Source: Sphaeroforma sirkka
Taxonomy: Eukaryota > Opisthokonta > Ichthyosporea > Ichthyophonida
Direction: 5' to 3'
Assembly: GCA_001586965.3 (NCBI GenBank)
Contig: LUCW03000788.1
Coordinates: 1-22,629, forward strand
Length of the DNA stretch: 22,629 bases
Shown here: piece by piece, positions 1 through 10,403 of the stretch
How positions within the stretch are numbered: the first letter of the stretch is position 1
Layout: every line of letters starts with the position of its first letter
The notes under the pieces: model-generated
What the model was told of the DNA's origin: nothing
The model's database searches: none
The model's input: only the letters and a program-made list of their open reading frames with translations
Position numbers and translations under genes: made by a program

Positions 1-78
1 ATCTGTTCCAGCGTAGCACGGAAGTGCATCTTACATCGCTAGACACTAGCAAATTGTAATCTATCCGGGAGATAAAGG

Positions 79-164
79 ATGATCGTGTTATTCCTGAAGC
101 TTGTGATATCGTATTAGCACAATGATCGTGTTATTCCTGAAGCTTGTAATATCGTACTAGCACA
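79..164. repeat. 43-bp tandem duplication, two copies
   Basis: Two adjacent copies of a 43-bp unit beginning atgatcgtgttattcctgaa occupy 79-121 and 122-164. By eye they differ at two positions. No coding frame or known element explains them. This looks like a simple local duplication. Confidence 0.9.
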
Positions 165-958
165 ACACGAGCTTCCGACAAATGATTGCCTAAATCATTG
201 CGTTACCTTATCCGCGTGTCTGGCAGCGGCTTGAGCTTATGAAGTGCCGGTGTCTGATGCAACGGTGGAGGTAAACACGCATTGCTGAGGTATATTACCA
301 CATTCTGTAGCGATCTATAGTTATGATCCATCTCGCCGTGAGACAACCGTCATGTGTGGTAAACGTACACTTGTGCGCAAGTCATCCACACCTGAACAAA
401 TGCTGACAGCCTGAGAGGCTGAGTCGATTTTACCTCTATGAAAGCGATGACGTGTTTGATATATTTTTTAGAGAATATGGACAAAAGAGAGAAAAACTGA
501 AAAAGTCAATATGAATATATAAATATCTCAGTGAGTCTCAGGCCGGGTCTTAACTATGTCATAGCTCGATTAAATTTTAAAAAAATGATTTCGTGTCCTA
601 CCTATGATAAAAACTTCCAGAAACAGAATTTGTCTCTTGTAATAGTTGATTTCGTTTTTTACTTATAGTCGGAATCTTTACGCAAACTTCAAAAGCCAAG
701 AAAATGTAAAATACCGTCAATATCCCCATCAATCTAATTGGATACACGAAAGCCCGCACAAAATGTCGATTGGATGCAAGCATGTTTGTTACAAAGAAGC
801 GGTTTAACGCTCGGGCGGTCACGATGCCTCTTTTGAATGCTAGCTGTTAGTAACAGTGTATATTTCTTGTATGCTTGTTGATTGTGTAATAGACGTAGCT
901 AAACATAGAACGTCTCTCTTCAGTGTGATATACTTTACTTCAAGTACATCTAAAAAGT
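165..958. other. No recognisable feature
   Basis: I see no convincing coding region, RNA gene or repeat here. A 74-residue minus-strand open frame at 598-822 has no motif and sits in AT-rich sequence, so I do not call it a gene. Much of the stretch is AT-rich, typical of intergenic or long-decayed repeat DNA. Confidence 0.5.
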
Positions 959-1384
959 ATGTCAACGTCTGTTCCGCAGGGTACGTACGATGCGCGAAAA
1001 CATGGTACCAGGCAGATTAAACCTGGGAATCACGATTGTTGGCTGCCCCTTTGTAGGCCACTTTTAACCAGAAGTATGAGTCCTATACTTGTGTTGCACC
1101 CTGATTATTTACAATCCTCGTATTGTCAACAAAAATATGTTGGCGCGCCTCCCTCAGTTATCAATCAACGTCAACTACCACCGTTCATCCAGCCTAGGTT
1201 CGAAATGCCGGAAACTACTGTGCATGCACATGCGAACATGCATACACATGCGAACACGATTCGATCACTAGATACTGGGCACATTAATACAGAGAATCGT
1301 GAAAATAGGGAGCGTGTTGACTATTCCACCACACACAATCTGAATTCACACAATAGGGATAATATTATTTATTTCAAAAAATGA
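959..1384 (+). CDS. Unrecognised His/Asn-rich open frame (doubtful gene)
   Basis: An open frame of 141 codons starts at an ATG at 959 and ends at 1384. I do not recognise the product. The N-terminal half is polar with scattered Pro, Cys and Gln. The middle has a short internal repeat, HAHANMHTHAN, encoded by two near-copies of a motif around acatgcgaac. The C-terminal third is Asn/Arg/His-rich and ends in lysines. There is no signal peptide, membrane segment or catalytic motif. The surrounding sequence is repeat-derived, so a chance frame is quite possible. Transcript evidence would be needed to call it a gene. Confidence 0.15.
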   Translation: MSTSVPQGTYDARKHGTRQIKPGNHDCWLPLCRPLLTRSMSPILVLHPDYLQSSYCQQKYVGAPPSVINQRQLPPFIQPRFEMPETTVHAHANMHTHANTIRSLDTGHINTENRENRERVDYSTTHNLNSHNRDNIIYFKK

Positions 1385-1559
1385 CAAGTATGTATATTAC
1401 AATGTATGAACATATGGTATGGCTCTCATAGTCGCTGTAGTGGTTCAGGCTAAAACAGAAGAGGTTTGCATTGTTCTTTGCTTGGTAAGCCTTCTGGAGA
1501 CGATCCGTGGTAGATTGGAGGATGTCTGCGTTAGTGGAGTTGACAAGTGGGATCAGTAG

Positions 1560-3105
1560 TGCATCCATGCTGCGGTCAAGAATTATTGGCGCTCGTTCAT
1601 GTGTACAGAGGGCCTCCCGCTTGGTGCGGAGGGACGCCCCGACGCCAATAGCCCACTGATTAGACTCCTGTAAATTTCGATGGAAATTACTAGGTTTCAA
1701 ACTATATTAAACTAAAATACAATTTAGTCAGTTAGGATTTAGCAGTGGTAGCTTGTGTAAGAACGATTGGGACTGCCTCTTGTTAAGAGCCTAAATATCC
1801 TCGATCACACAGGGCGTACCTCTAGCTGTTCTTTATTGAATAATTTTCACTAGAAGTACTAAGTGTTCATGACCACATGCCTAATTTGTAGATAGACATA
1901 ATAGCGTAAGTCACGTTAATACATTAGCTGATATAAATAAAGTTCCATCTGAAGAAAAGTTAAAAAATGAAAAAGACTTATTGGATTTTGGAGATTGGCG
2001 GGAGGACCAAAATCTATAAGTAGTAGTTCGGAGATTATAAAATTTAGTTTATACTATCCTACATCTACTAATGTCTCAAATAGGTCCAAGTAGATGAGTC
2101 ATACCAAATACTCAGGCTATTGGAGCCATCAAAGTGAATTGAGAACACTTTGGAAATATTTGAAAAAGAGCTTGTATTAAATTATTTAAAATACAAATAA
2201 AAACCAATGTATTATCTCAATTGATCTTGATATTTTAGACTGACCGGCGGCCGTATTTCTACACTCCTTACCAAAGCATTCACTGTACTGCTGAAGGCGG
2301 GTACCTTCCCTGCAGCCCTGAACTGCAGCCTCCTGACAGCGCACCCAAAGAAAGCCGGTGCAGATATTACCTCCTCCGCCGACTTCCGCCCTATCACACT
2401 TACGCAAATAGTCAGACGCATCTTTGAAAAGTGCTTTCTTAATCTGATTACGGGCCCCCCAAGCTCTGCTACCCATGCTACCCAAGCTGGCTTCAAATCA
2501 CGGTACTCCTGTCATACCCAAGCACTTGCCGCCATGGAATCTGAGACATAGTCAGAAGAGGAGTGGAACGACGCCTGTCTGGACATAACCAAGGCATACG
2601 ACAAGGTCGCTCTCCCACGCCTATGGGTACTTCTGCGCCACGCTGGAATGCCCAAAAACTGGATCAACTGCCTCAGCGCGCTGTTTGGGAGGGTCCCTAC
2701 CCGAGTGACATACCGCGGCACGCTCTCGTCTCTATTTCATAGAGCAAATCGTCGGCCCCCAGCTCTTTATTATCTACATGGATTCCTTAGCTGTCACGCT
2801 AGCACGATTTCGGCCCAAGCTCCTCCGCTCTTATTTATTTGTTGATGACAAACGGATCCAAGCCCCTCGATTGGTTTCGCTCCAGCCCTTCTTAGATGAC
2901 ATTGATGCGTGGGAACGCAAATCTGGCCTCGAACAGGGTGTCATTAAACCCCGAGTACGATCTACCGACTTGCGACACGCGGTGCCAACCCTCCGTATAA
3001 ATGGTGGGCTTATCACGCCGACGCTTGCAGACGCACCTTGGAACACACGTTACCTCCCCCTGAAGATGGCGCCCACACATGCCGAACCGAAACACTCCAA
3101 ATATC
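1560..3105 (+). pseudogene. Decayed LINE (non-LTR retrotransposon) reverse transcriptase, split by a solo LTR
   Basis: This is the remnant of a LINE reverse transcriptase, which copies its RNA into DNA at the insertion site. Left of the solo LTR, one plus-strand frame reads GLPLGAEGRPDANSPLIRLL. The same frame resumes right of it as TKAFTVLLKAGTFPAAL, so the LTR interrupts the LINE. Reverse transcriptase blocks follow in order: RPITLTQIVRRIFEKC (about 2390-2435); TQAGFKSRYSCHTQALAAME (2480-2537); the first catalytic Asp in LDITKAYDKVALPRLW (2580-2630); LFIIYMDSLA (2765-2795); and FVDD, in the position of the usual F/Y-A-D-D (about 2839-2850). After that, LQPFLDDIDAW is typical of the region beyond the catalytic box. 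A stop lies after the QALAAMESET segment and the frame shifts before the FVDD region, so the copy is dead. No endonuclease, 3' tail or 5' end is recognisable. The clade is not assigned. The left limit is approximate. Confidence 0.8.
1669..2263 (-). mobile_element. Solo LTR of the Ty3/gypsy family, inserted in the LINE
   Basis: This 595-bp sequence is the reverse complement of the LTR at 17498-18094. On the minus strand it starts TGTAGAAATACGG and ends TTTACA, the usual TG...CA ends. A hand comparison with the 17498 copy gives roughly 2-3% differences. No gypsy internal sequence adjoins it, so it is a solo LTR. Its flanks are ctcc(t) on the left (1665-1669) and ctcct on the right (2264-2268), a 4-5 bp target duplication of the size Ty3/gypsy integrases make. 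It carries the family's AATAAA-type polyadenylation signal on the minus strand. Confidence 0.92.
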
Positions 3106-3183
3106 CATACGCTTGAAGTATGACACGATTTTTGTGCTCGAGTAAGCAAGAGTAAACAACGTTTTGCATATGCTCGATCTTTG
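3106..3183 (-). mobile_element. Short stray fragment of Ty3/gypsy integrase region
   Basis: This 78-bp stretch matches positions 5452-5537 of gypsy copy A, sharing blocks such as gacacgatttttgtg and gtaaacaac. Neither an LTR nor more of the element flanks it. The LINE ends directly at its left edge and unrelated sequence follows on the right. It is a fossil scrap, older or more diverged than copy A. Confidence 0.8.
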
Positions 3184-3556
3184 ATTTGTCGTCTACATTA
3201 ACTTTAAGCATTGTTGTTCTATGTTTGATTGTGAACTCTTTGCATGTTCTTAAAAAAGCCCGAGCACAGTGTCTATCTTGGTTGATCTTACCAATCGATC
3301 GCTTTTGAACAGTATGAACCAGCCCTTGCGTCCAAACCTTTTCCCAGGCACGAACTGTCTGCTGAGCTATGACTCACTTTGCACTTCCGGCATCGACGTC
3401 GAGTTTGCCTTTGTCCCTTATTGCAATTCTTTCTTCGTCTGTTATAATAGATCTCTAACAGAAACGACAACCGACATGAAAACGGTTTGACCGTGACGGC
3501 GGTCATCAGGAACACTTTGACGATCAACTAGGGCGCGACACTTAGAGAAGAATAAG
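3184..3556. other. No recognisable feature
   Basis: Short open frames on both strands overlap here, but none carries a recognisable motif or looks protein-like. I see no RNA gene and no repeat shared with the rest of the window. Confidence 0.4.
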
Positions 3557-4039
3557 TCAAACTTGCCCTCTCTGCTCTGTTTGTTCTATTTTGTGTTCGA
3601 AAGTGTCTCGTCTAATGACATACCAGAATCGATACAGTCTTCTAGGTTCTCTAAATACTTTGCATCCTTCGGTGAGTATATAGCGTGCGTATGTATCAGG
3701 TCCTCTTCCGAGAACCATTCGTGCGCAGTATTTAACAAAGTCATCTCTCATTTTACGCGTGTAAACCTGTGCCAGTAGTGATATGGATTTAAGCGCTGCT
3801 CGGCTATGCCCATTAATGTTTGCTTGCTCCATGGCGTGGAGTGCACACTCATCACTCAGTGCAGCACTCACATCATCTCTCATTGTTGTACGCCATAGAA
3901 CAATAGTCGACTGTTGATTATAACGATACGACTTGCGCATCAGCTGTAACAGATGCGTACATGCAAGGTTCTTGAGCCATACTTGCGCTGTTGAGTATCC
4001 GGGGGGGGAGGGGGGGTTTAAGTCGGCGAGTATGATCGG
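3557..4039 (-). CDS. Unrecognised protein fragment interrupted by a gypsy LTR
   Basis: The minus-strand frame ending at 3557 has an ATG at 3940, but the frame stays open upstream to the edge of the LTR at 4040. That makes about 160 codons without a stop. The upstream part reads through DLNPPSPPGYSTAQVWLKNL, across the G-rich tract. The downstream part includes ALSDECALHAMEQANING, DDFVKYCARMVLGRGPDTYA and YILTEGCKVFREPRRLYRFW. The composition is mixed and protein-like, with regular Leu, aromatic and charged residues, unlike a chance frame. I do not recognise a family. It may be a host gene fragment or part of another mobile element. The LTR insertion probably separated it from its 5' part. The real start is therefore unknown, and the ATG at 3940 may be internal. 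Confidence 0.45.
   Translation of the reverse strand, partial: PIILADLNPPSPPGYSTAQVWLKNLACTHLLQLMRKSYRYNQQSTIVLWRTTMRDDVSAALSDECALHAMEQANINGHSRAALKSISLLAQVYTRKMRDDFVKYCARMVLGRGPDTYARYILTEGCKVFREPRRLYRFWYVIRRDTFEHKIEQTEQRGQV
4001..4016. repeat. G-rich tract
   Basis: Eight G, one A and seven G occur in a row on the plus strand, 24 bp left of the LTR at 4040. On the minus strand it reads in frame as Pro-Pro-Ser-Pro-Pro within the interrupted frame at 3557-4039. It may also be a G-quadruplex-prone or slippage-prone site. Confidence 0.7.
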
Positions 4040-4640
4040 TGTGAAATTCGTTGGATATTTCTATGGTTTAAACTATGTTATATAAACTATGATACAATTT
4101 AAGTCAGTTAGGATTTAGCAGTGGTAGCTTATGTAAGAATGATCGGGACTGCCTCTTGGTAAGAGCCTTAATAACCTCAATCACACAGGACGTACCTCTA
4201 GCTGTTCTTTATTAAATAATTTTCACTAGAAGTACTAAGTGTTCATGACCACATGCCTAATTTGTAGATAGACATAATAACGTAAGTCAAGTTAATACAT
4301 TGGCTAATATAAATGAAGTTCCATCAGAAGAAAAGTTAAAAACCGAAAAAGACTTATTGGATTTTGGAGATTGGCGGGAGGACCAAAACCTGTAAGTAGT
4401 AGTTCAGATACTATAAAATTTAACTTATACTATCCTGCATCTGATATCGTCTAAAATAGGTCCAAGAAAATGAGTCATACCAAATACTTAGGCTATTGGA
4501 GCCATCAAAGTGAATTTAGAACACTTTGCAAATATTTGAAATAAATATTTGTATTAAATTATTTTAAATACAATTGAAAACCAATATGTTATCTCATTTG
4601 ATCTTGATATTTAAGACTGACCGGAGACCGTATTTCTACA
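4040..4640 (-). mobile_element. 3' LTR of gypsy copy A
   Basis: This 601-bp relative of the LTRs at 1669-2263 and 17498-18094 has a minus-strand start TGTAGAAATACGG. It is visibly more diverged from those two than they are from each other, especially near its low-coordinate end. It therefore belongs to an older insertion or another subfamily. No target duplication can be tested because the other end of copy A is missing. Confidence 0.88.
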
Positions 4641-4726
4641 TAGCCCCCAGTAGCTTTTAGGACTACGGACGTACGTGAAGGTACGATCTAGTTCGTAAAG
4701 CGAAAACCAAAGTAAAACGGTCTCGG

Positions 4727-6522
4727 TCATGACTTATATGGTAAGTATGTCCCTATATGTACGAGTTCAAGACTCATGTTGTACTCTATGTCGTTTAGTA
4801 TTTGGTCCAGTAACCATTTCCGATGTAGACGCTTTACGTTTATTACTTGGTAAGGTAGTAGCCAAAGGTTGTTCTTCATTAGTAAGTAAGTTCGAAGGAT
4901 TTTTGCTCTGTTGGTAAGCAGATCAGAAAGTTCAGTCACATAGGAAGTAGGTGGCAAATAGGGAATTTCATATCCATCCGGGTTTGTAGTCACCCGTGGA
5001 ACCCCTTTCCGTTTATCTCGTGTGTTATCATATAAACGATTATTCCATTTCTTATTAAAAATACGAAGGAAGTCGCGAGATCCACGAAACCCATCGGAGG
5101 TTAGCCAAGCTACTGTTCCATCCATAAAACGGGTCTTGTAGTAAGTGTAACCGTCTTCGGATGTTTTGTCAATTATATCTTTGACTTGTGACTCCATAAC
5201 TGGGACATCAGAATCAAATGAGCGAGCGAATGAGAGTTCGGAGGTAGGGATATGGTGAGTGCCTAGATTAGTTGCGCTAGTACCATCTATGTTATTCACT
5301 TCGTAAGTATCACTCTTCTCATCATGGTAGGAAATAGCGAAAGGTTCGATTGTCTTAGAAGAGAGTTCGGTAATGTTGGCATTGCGATTTATAATGTTAA
5401 CATAATCGCCAACTTTGAACTGAACAATGTTCTTAGTGTTATTCCATTGGTCATACGCTTTCAGTAAGACACGATTTTTGTGTTCGAGTAAACAGGGGTA
5501 AACAGGGGTAAACAACTTTCTGCATATGTTCGATCTTTTGTAGCCACGGAGAAACGTGTTTCTCGGGCGCAGTTTTGTCAAACGTTGCTTGTAATTCACT
5601 ATAGCTGCCAAAGAAATAGTGAAACGGGAGTGTTCCAGTTTGAGGATTCATGCAGTTGTTCATTTGAGTCTGAACCCATTTCAAATGATAAGGCCACATA
5701 TCCTCAACGTCATCTAGTGCGGTACGCAATAGCTTCTTCAGTTCTCTATGACGGGTCTCATTTGTACCCTGCGTTTGAGGTTTATAAGGAGCACCACGCC
5801 TATGGGTCATGCCTGATACGAGTATAAGTGCCTCCAATACGTCGGTACAAAACTCACTACCGTTATCAGAACATAGTACTCGGGGGGAAACCGAAGTCAT
5901 TAAAGACGTGATAGCATAACTCTGCCACTGTTTGTGGGCGTTTGTTCGGTATTGCATAAAGCAAGTTATAGCCCGAAGCCACACATAAGAAATGACAGAT
6001 ATATACATCGCCAGTATGCTTGGATCACGGGAGTTCAACCAAATCTACTATGACTCGGCGCATCGGTTGGTCTTCTGTTACACTTTTTAGGGGTGCCCAA
6101 CCGGAGCGCTTGAGCTGGTTCTTTTCACAATCCGTACAGCGTCGGTATACTTCACGTATGGTTTCTTTCAGCGCCGGGTGATCAAGCCCTGCTCGAACAG
6201 CCATCTTATAAGTATGCTCATATGCTCGATGTGTTAAATTATGTATTATTTTAACTCTACTCTCGAGCACTTCTAAGTCAGTCAGATTATGTGTAACGCT
6301 GGCTGCTGGATGAACCATAGTCCCGTTAGATAGGGCAACTTCATTATCAGGACGGGTAGACTCCTGAGATACGTAATTAATAACATTAGATTGTTGAAGT
6401 AACTTCTTCAGTTGTTTCGCAACTCCTGGCTGTTCTTTAAACAGCGCTTTAAGTAGTTGAGAGCGAGCTTCAGGTTCTCTTAGAGCTTTGAGTCTTTGAT
6501 CCATGGCCTTAGCTGGTTCCAT
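4727..6522 (-). pseudogene. Ty3/gypsy integrase region (copy A)
   Basis: The integrase inserts the element's cDNA into chromosomes. From high to low coordinates, the N-terminal zinc-binding region comes first (about 6025-6522), with spaced His residues and the CTDC pair in YRRCTDCEKNQ. The DDE core follows: an Asp in VIVDLVELP, the second Asp in CSDNGSEF, and the Glu in QTQGTNETRHRELK. The C-terminal part contains VQFKVGDYVNI, a beta-barrel-like DNA-binding signature. Then comes a segment with YYKTRFMDGTVAWLT and FLRIFNKKWN, which resembles a diverged chromodomain; that last call is an inference. About 85 bp separate the coding region from the LTR. The piece is broken and is not an active gene. 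Confidence 0.82.
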
Positions 6523-6525
6523 GTT

Positions 6526-6945
6526 TTTATTTACTTTTGTACTCCGTATTTATACTATTTTTCGTCAAAATTGAACGGCCTTTTCGGCTCGAAAATTTCC
6601 TTTGCCAAAGAAATTCCAACGGACGTGCGCGGACTATTTTTAGATTCCATCTCTAAAAATACAAACACAATTTCTTCAAATACACTTAAACTTCTAAGAC
6701 TCATAACTCAATGAATATTCACTCAAACAACTTGAATAAGGTGTCATATGAATGGGAAAACCATTTCCTATCAAATGATACCTGTAACAAAATTACACAT
6801 ATAATAGATCAAACACAATCGGCGTACGAAACACATTCGTAAACACAACATACAAAAACATACTTAGATAATTGGTTCCTCAATGGACTAGGTCTGAGTC
6901 CAACACTTAAACATCATTCACCTTTGACAATATGATTTTTCTACA
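6526..6945 (-). mobile_element. 3' LTR of the copia element
   Basis: This copy of about 420 bp matches 11694-12111. On the minus strand it begins TGTAGAAAAATC. A purine-rich stretch CATGGGGGAG sits just before it (6946-6955) and is the likely polypurine tract. The outer end is uncertain by a few bases because TTTTTA is shared with the adjoining gypsy sequence. Confidence 0.92.
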
Positions 6946-7006
6946 CTCCCCCATGGACGCAAGACATAGTCATCGGACATCATTCGACATGTATCTCCCC
7001 CACAAA

Positions 7007-8599
7007 CTAGCCACAACGACAAAGAGATGTAGACACGACAGCACATCGGTAGCAGCGGCGTTTCATCATGTTACTGCGGTGTTTCACGAAAGCAAGCTTA
7101 GGCAATGCCTTGGTCAATGCATCAGCAATCATCAACTCAGACCGGCAGTCTTCCAATGCGATGATCTTCTTTGCACATAACTCTCGCACGTAATGATATT
7201 TGATATCAATATGCTTACTGCGCTTGGTGGTCAATTCCTCAGCCATCTTCTTAGCAGTCTAATTGTCCTCGTAACAAACTACAGATTGATCAGTGGCTCG
7301 TCCTAGCTCAGATAGCAAATTCAAAGCAGTTTTTACATCACGGCAAGACTCTGCAAGACTGACATACTCTGCCTCAGAAGTACTTACGGTGACAAGTGTC
7401 TCGTTTGTCTTTCTCGCCCCCATAGCTTGCATCGGCATACGCACAAAGTTTTAAGTCGTTCCCGGCTTCCTAGAAGATTCCCAGTGTTTGGTAGCCTCCA
7501 AGTATCCTGAATCCTGCACCAATGTACCAGGCTGATTCACATCGAAAGATGTACTCATAGGGGTACTAACCCTTTTCAATGGTCCATACTTCTGCGCTAG
7601 CTTCTCAATATATGCCGGCTGCGAGATGAAAATTCCTCTTTCAGACATATCGATTTTCCATACGAGGAAAAACCGTGGAGACCCCATCGACTTGACGTCG
7701 AACTCTGTCTCGATCTTCTTCAAAATCTTCTCCCCCATTCGACGTGAAGTCGAAAATATCAAACCGTCATCAACATAAAGTACAAGAAAGCAGTTCTTCC
7801 CAATAAAGAGACAAGGGTCCGTAAGACTTGGCCGGAATCCAACATCATAAACGAGGAAATCTCTGAAGTGCACAAACCAACATAATCCGGCTTGCTTGAG
7901 TCCATAGATACTCTTCTTCAGCTCGCAAATAGCACCCTCCTTAATCAACTGGTGATCCTCATCACTTAGTAAATCACCGACTAGTTCAAGGAAACCAGTG
8001 GGGATCTCCGAGCAGACGTACACTTCCAAATTACCATGCAAAAATGCAGTTTTGACATCGAACTGCAATACATCCAAGTTCTCAGATGCAGCGATAGCCA
8101 AACATGCACGCACAGTCTCTTTTGTGACTACAGGTGACGATGTCTTCACATAATCTCGACCATACTGTTGTGCAAATCCCTTCGCACATAGGCGGGCTTT
8201 ATGTCGTATCACTGCGCCGCTTTCATCACGCTTGAGAGTGAGAACCCACTTGAGTCCCAGAGGCTTTGTCCGGGCCTTGCAGCGCTGCTGAAGTTTCCAA
8301 ACCTTCATCTTCAGCATTGAACGTAGCTCGTCTCTCATGGCTGCGCGGAAGTGCTTCTCATCAGCAGACTCAGTCAAGTCTTTGAAGGACAATTCATCAT
8401 CGGCCAGAAATCCGAAGTTAGATTCTTCATGATCTCGTTTACGATCTCGTCGAAGTTTCGAAGTTTGTCGAGGTGGGGTTCCACTTGATTGACGTTCACG
8501 TTTTCTCTCCGAGTCCAAGTCCGTACGAGCCTTAGAGCTGATCCGCGGGGACATCATGTCATTGGCTCGGTCGCGTGTACGATCTACGCGGGTCTTCAA
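7007..8599 (-). pseudogene. Copia reverse transcriptase and RNase H
   Basis: This part copies the element RNA into DNA and removes the RNA strand. The reverse transcriptase occupies about 7451-8599. It has GLKWVLTLKRDESG, KARLCAKGFAQQYGRDY, FDVKTAFLHGNLEVYV, SIYGLKQAGLCW and the catalytic LVLYVDDGL (about 7761-7785). FFLVWKIDMSERGIFISQPAYI follows over two stretches, as usual for copia. RNase H (about 7007-7444) shows TVSTSEAEYVSLAES and, near the end, KHIDIKYHYVRE and ADALTKAL, all hallmarks of copia RNase H. The N-terminal linker is Arg/Ser/Asp-rich. The region is part of a fossil element. Confidence 0.9.
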
Positions 8600-8623
8600 T
8601 CGCCTGCCACTTCTCGTAGGTGT

Positions 8624-9900
8624 CTACTTAACAGGCAAATCACGTTTCTGGTGATTAAGTGGGCGAGCACAACCAGGATGTTCACCGGGTACTGATTCAT
8701 CACCTCCATCAGTAGATGATTCATCCATAGTGACATCATCGTCGGCGGCATCATCCATGGGACCATCTCCATCACTATCCGTATCTGATTCTGACGCAGA
8801 AGTGTCCTTGTTGCCATCACTTGCTTCTACTTCATCGTCAATATTATCATCGTCACCTTCGGAATTATTGACTTTGACCCTTTCAACGTGACTGGCAATC
8901 GTGGGGTCAAGGCGATAGTCTCGACTATTCACAACACGCTTTGTCTCTAGGTTGTAAATTCGCATACTGCCGCCAACAGTATTAAGGCTAGGACCTAGTA
9001 AAATACCTTCCTGACCCTTCTTGCCGAATTTCTTGTTATGTTTTCCGGTCAAGAAATATACTTTCGCACCAAAAGGAATTGTTGTCTGCGACAAATCAGG
9101 TTTAACTCCTGACCATAGTTCCGCCCGCGACTTAGCACCACCTCGTTGTGGCATTACGTTGAACAACCAACAAGCATAGGTAACCGCTTCAAGCCAAAAC
9201 TCATCGCCCGGTCCAGCATGCAGTAGAAGAACCCGGGCCATCTCGATCAGGATTCGATGCGCACGCTCACATCTTCCATTATGCTCAGGAGTGCGTGCTG
9301 CCGTCAAACTCTGCTTTATGCCTCTTGCTGATAGCATAGACTTCCAAGTCTCGTTGACAAATTCACCCCCTCTATCACTATGAGCCTTCTTCGGGAATCG
9401 CTTCAACACTGCAAATTCAGTGTCCAGCAAGTGACGTATTGCAGCAGTCGCATCACTCTTGTGCTTCAGGCCCAAACACCAGTAGTGGTCCGTTGCATCG
9501 TCAAGAACCTGGAGACCGAATTGTTTTCCAGTGAGTGACGGTGTCTTCGAGGTCTCGAAGATATCTGCGTACAGCTTCGATCCCGAAACTTCCAGAACCA
9601 CAGATTTGCGTTTACCCTTCGACCGGACCAACTTGCGAGTAATTCTGGCCCGTGTCATCTTGCCTTGCACGCAAGCTCTACAGAAGGGAAGCTTCTCACC
9701 CCAACGTCTGGCAACTTTTTTCCATTCCTGCGCAAACCATTGTCTCTTTCATCAGTTCCAAGCTTACATGGCCAAGTCCATGATGCCACATGAGCATATC
9801 TGCTTCACCATCGTCAGATGCCACAAGGGCCTTGTCTTCATCGATAATCTTTGTACCCGAATGTGCTCGGTTTACTGGTGACTTCAGATCCTTCAGGGAA
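8624..9900 (-). pseudogene. Copia integrase, with GAG-pre-integrase zinc motif
   Basis: The pre-integrase zinc region is near 9790, with WHHGLGHVSLELMK supplying the paired His. The catalytic core follows with YADIFETSKTPSL, the second Asp in HSDRGGEFVNETW, and the Glu in RTPEHNGRCERAHRILIEMA. The conserved GAKVYFL and GILLGPS stretches come next, then the copia motif YNLETKRVVNSRDY. The tail is a very acidic linker rich in Asp and Ser (about 8640-8860) before the reverse transcriptase. Acidic linkers of this kind are common between copia integrase and reverse transcriptase. Confidence 0.9.
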
Positions 9901-10129
9901 ACGATGTATAGCCCTTGTCTAACCGTTGTTTTCACCAAACCACCCTGCGGATCAAATAATGTGCAGTCATTCTTCTCGCACGTCGCCTTCCAGCCGTTCT
10001 TAACAAGCTGTCGTACGGATAAAAGTTGAACACCCGCCTTAGGAATGAGAAGAGCTAAACCAGTCTCAGGACAGCCGCGCAACTCGCCCTCACCATCTGC
10101 ATGCAGTTTAGTGTTGCCAAGCCCGGTCA

Positions 10130-10400
10130 ATCACTTGTTAGAGGGTCTCACAGCAGACAGAGCATTCTCCTATACAACAATATGCTTGCTGGCACCTGTG
10201 TCAACCACAAGCTCGTTAGCAGATAAGACCAGATCACCCACGCCCAGCAATGCATACGCCGATTGTTCGCTGATTATGTTCTCCAATTCAGCTTCAGCGA
10301 TTGAAATGACGGATCCATCCACAAGTAGATCATCCTCGGCAAAGGTGTCATCATCGTCGAGTGTAGCACAGTTATCTTCATCTGTAGCTGAGATAGAGCC
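10130..10400 (-). pseudogene. Copia aspartic protease
   Basis: The active-site signature DTGASKH is encoded at 10182-10202 on the minus strand, preceded by LVLSANELVV. This protease cuts the element's polyprotein. It lies between gag and integrase, the copia order. The downstream part of the protease and the start of the pre-integrase region continue to about 9900, including LLSVRQLVKNGW. Confidence 0.85.
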
Positions 10401-10403
10401 ACC

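Larger units (their letters stand above)
4040..6525 (-). mobile_element. Ty3/gypsy element, copy A, 3' half
   Basis: On the minus strand this contains the integrase region followed by a 3' LTR (4040-4640). The internal part begins at about 6525, against the LTR of the copia element, so protease, reverse transcriptase and RNase H are absent. The overlap with copy C (5911-6529 versus 16879-17497) is about 98% identical by eye but inverted. A purine-rich tract (minus strand AAGCTACTGGGGGCTA, 4641-4656) lies immediately before the LTR, where the polypurine primer belongs. The element is a fossil with a few breaks. Confidence 0.88.

Noticed and set aside
598-822. 74-residue open frame on the minus strand with a hydrophobic middle
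   Set aside because: No motif and no supporting context, in AT-rich DNA; most likely a chance frame.
1374-1700. 108-residue minus-strand open frame with protein-like composition
   Set aside because: Its ATG and first codons lie inside the solo LTR, and the opposite strand over its distal part is explained by the LINE. Probably a shadow.
3269-3527. Overlapping open frames on both strands
   Set aside because: No motif in either; Cys/Ser-rich low-quality sequences consistent with chance frames.
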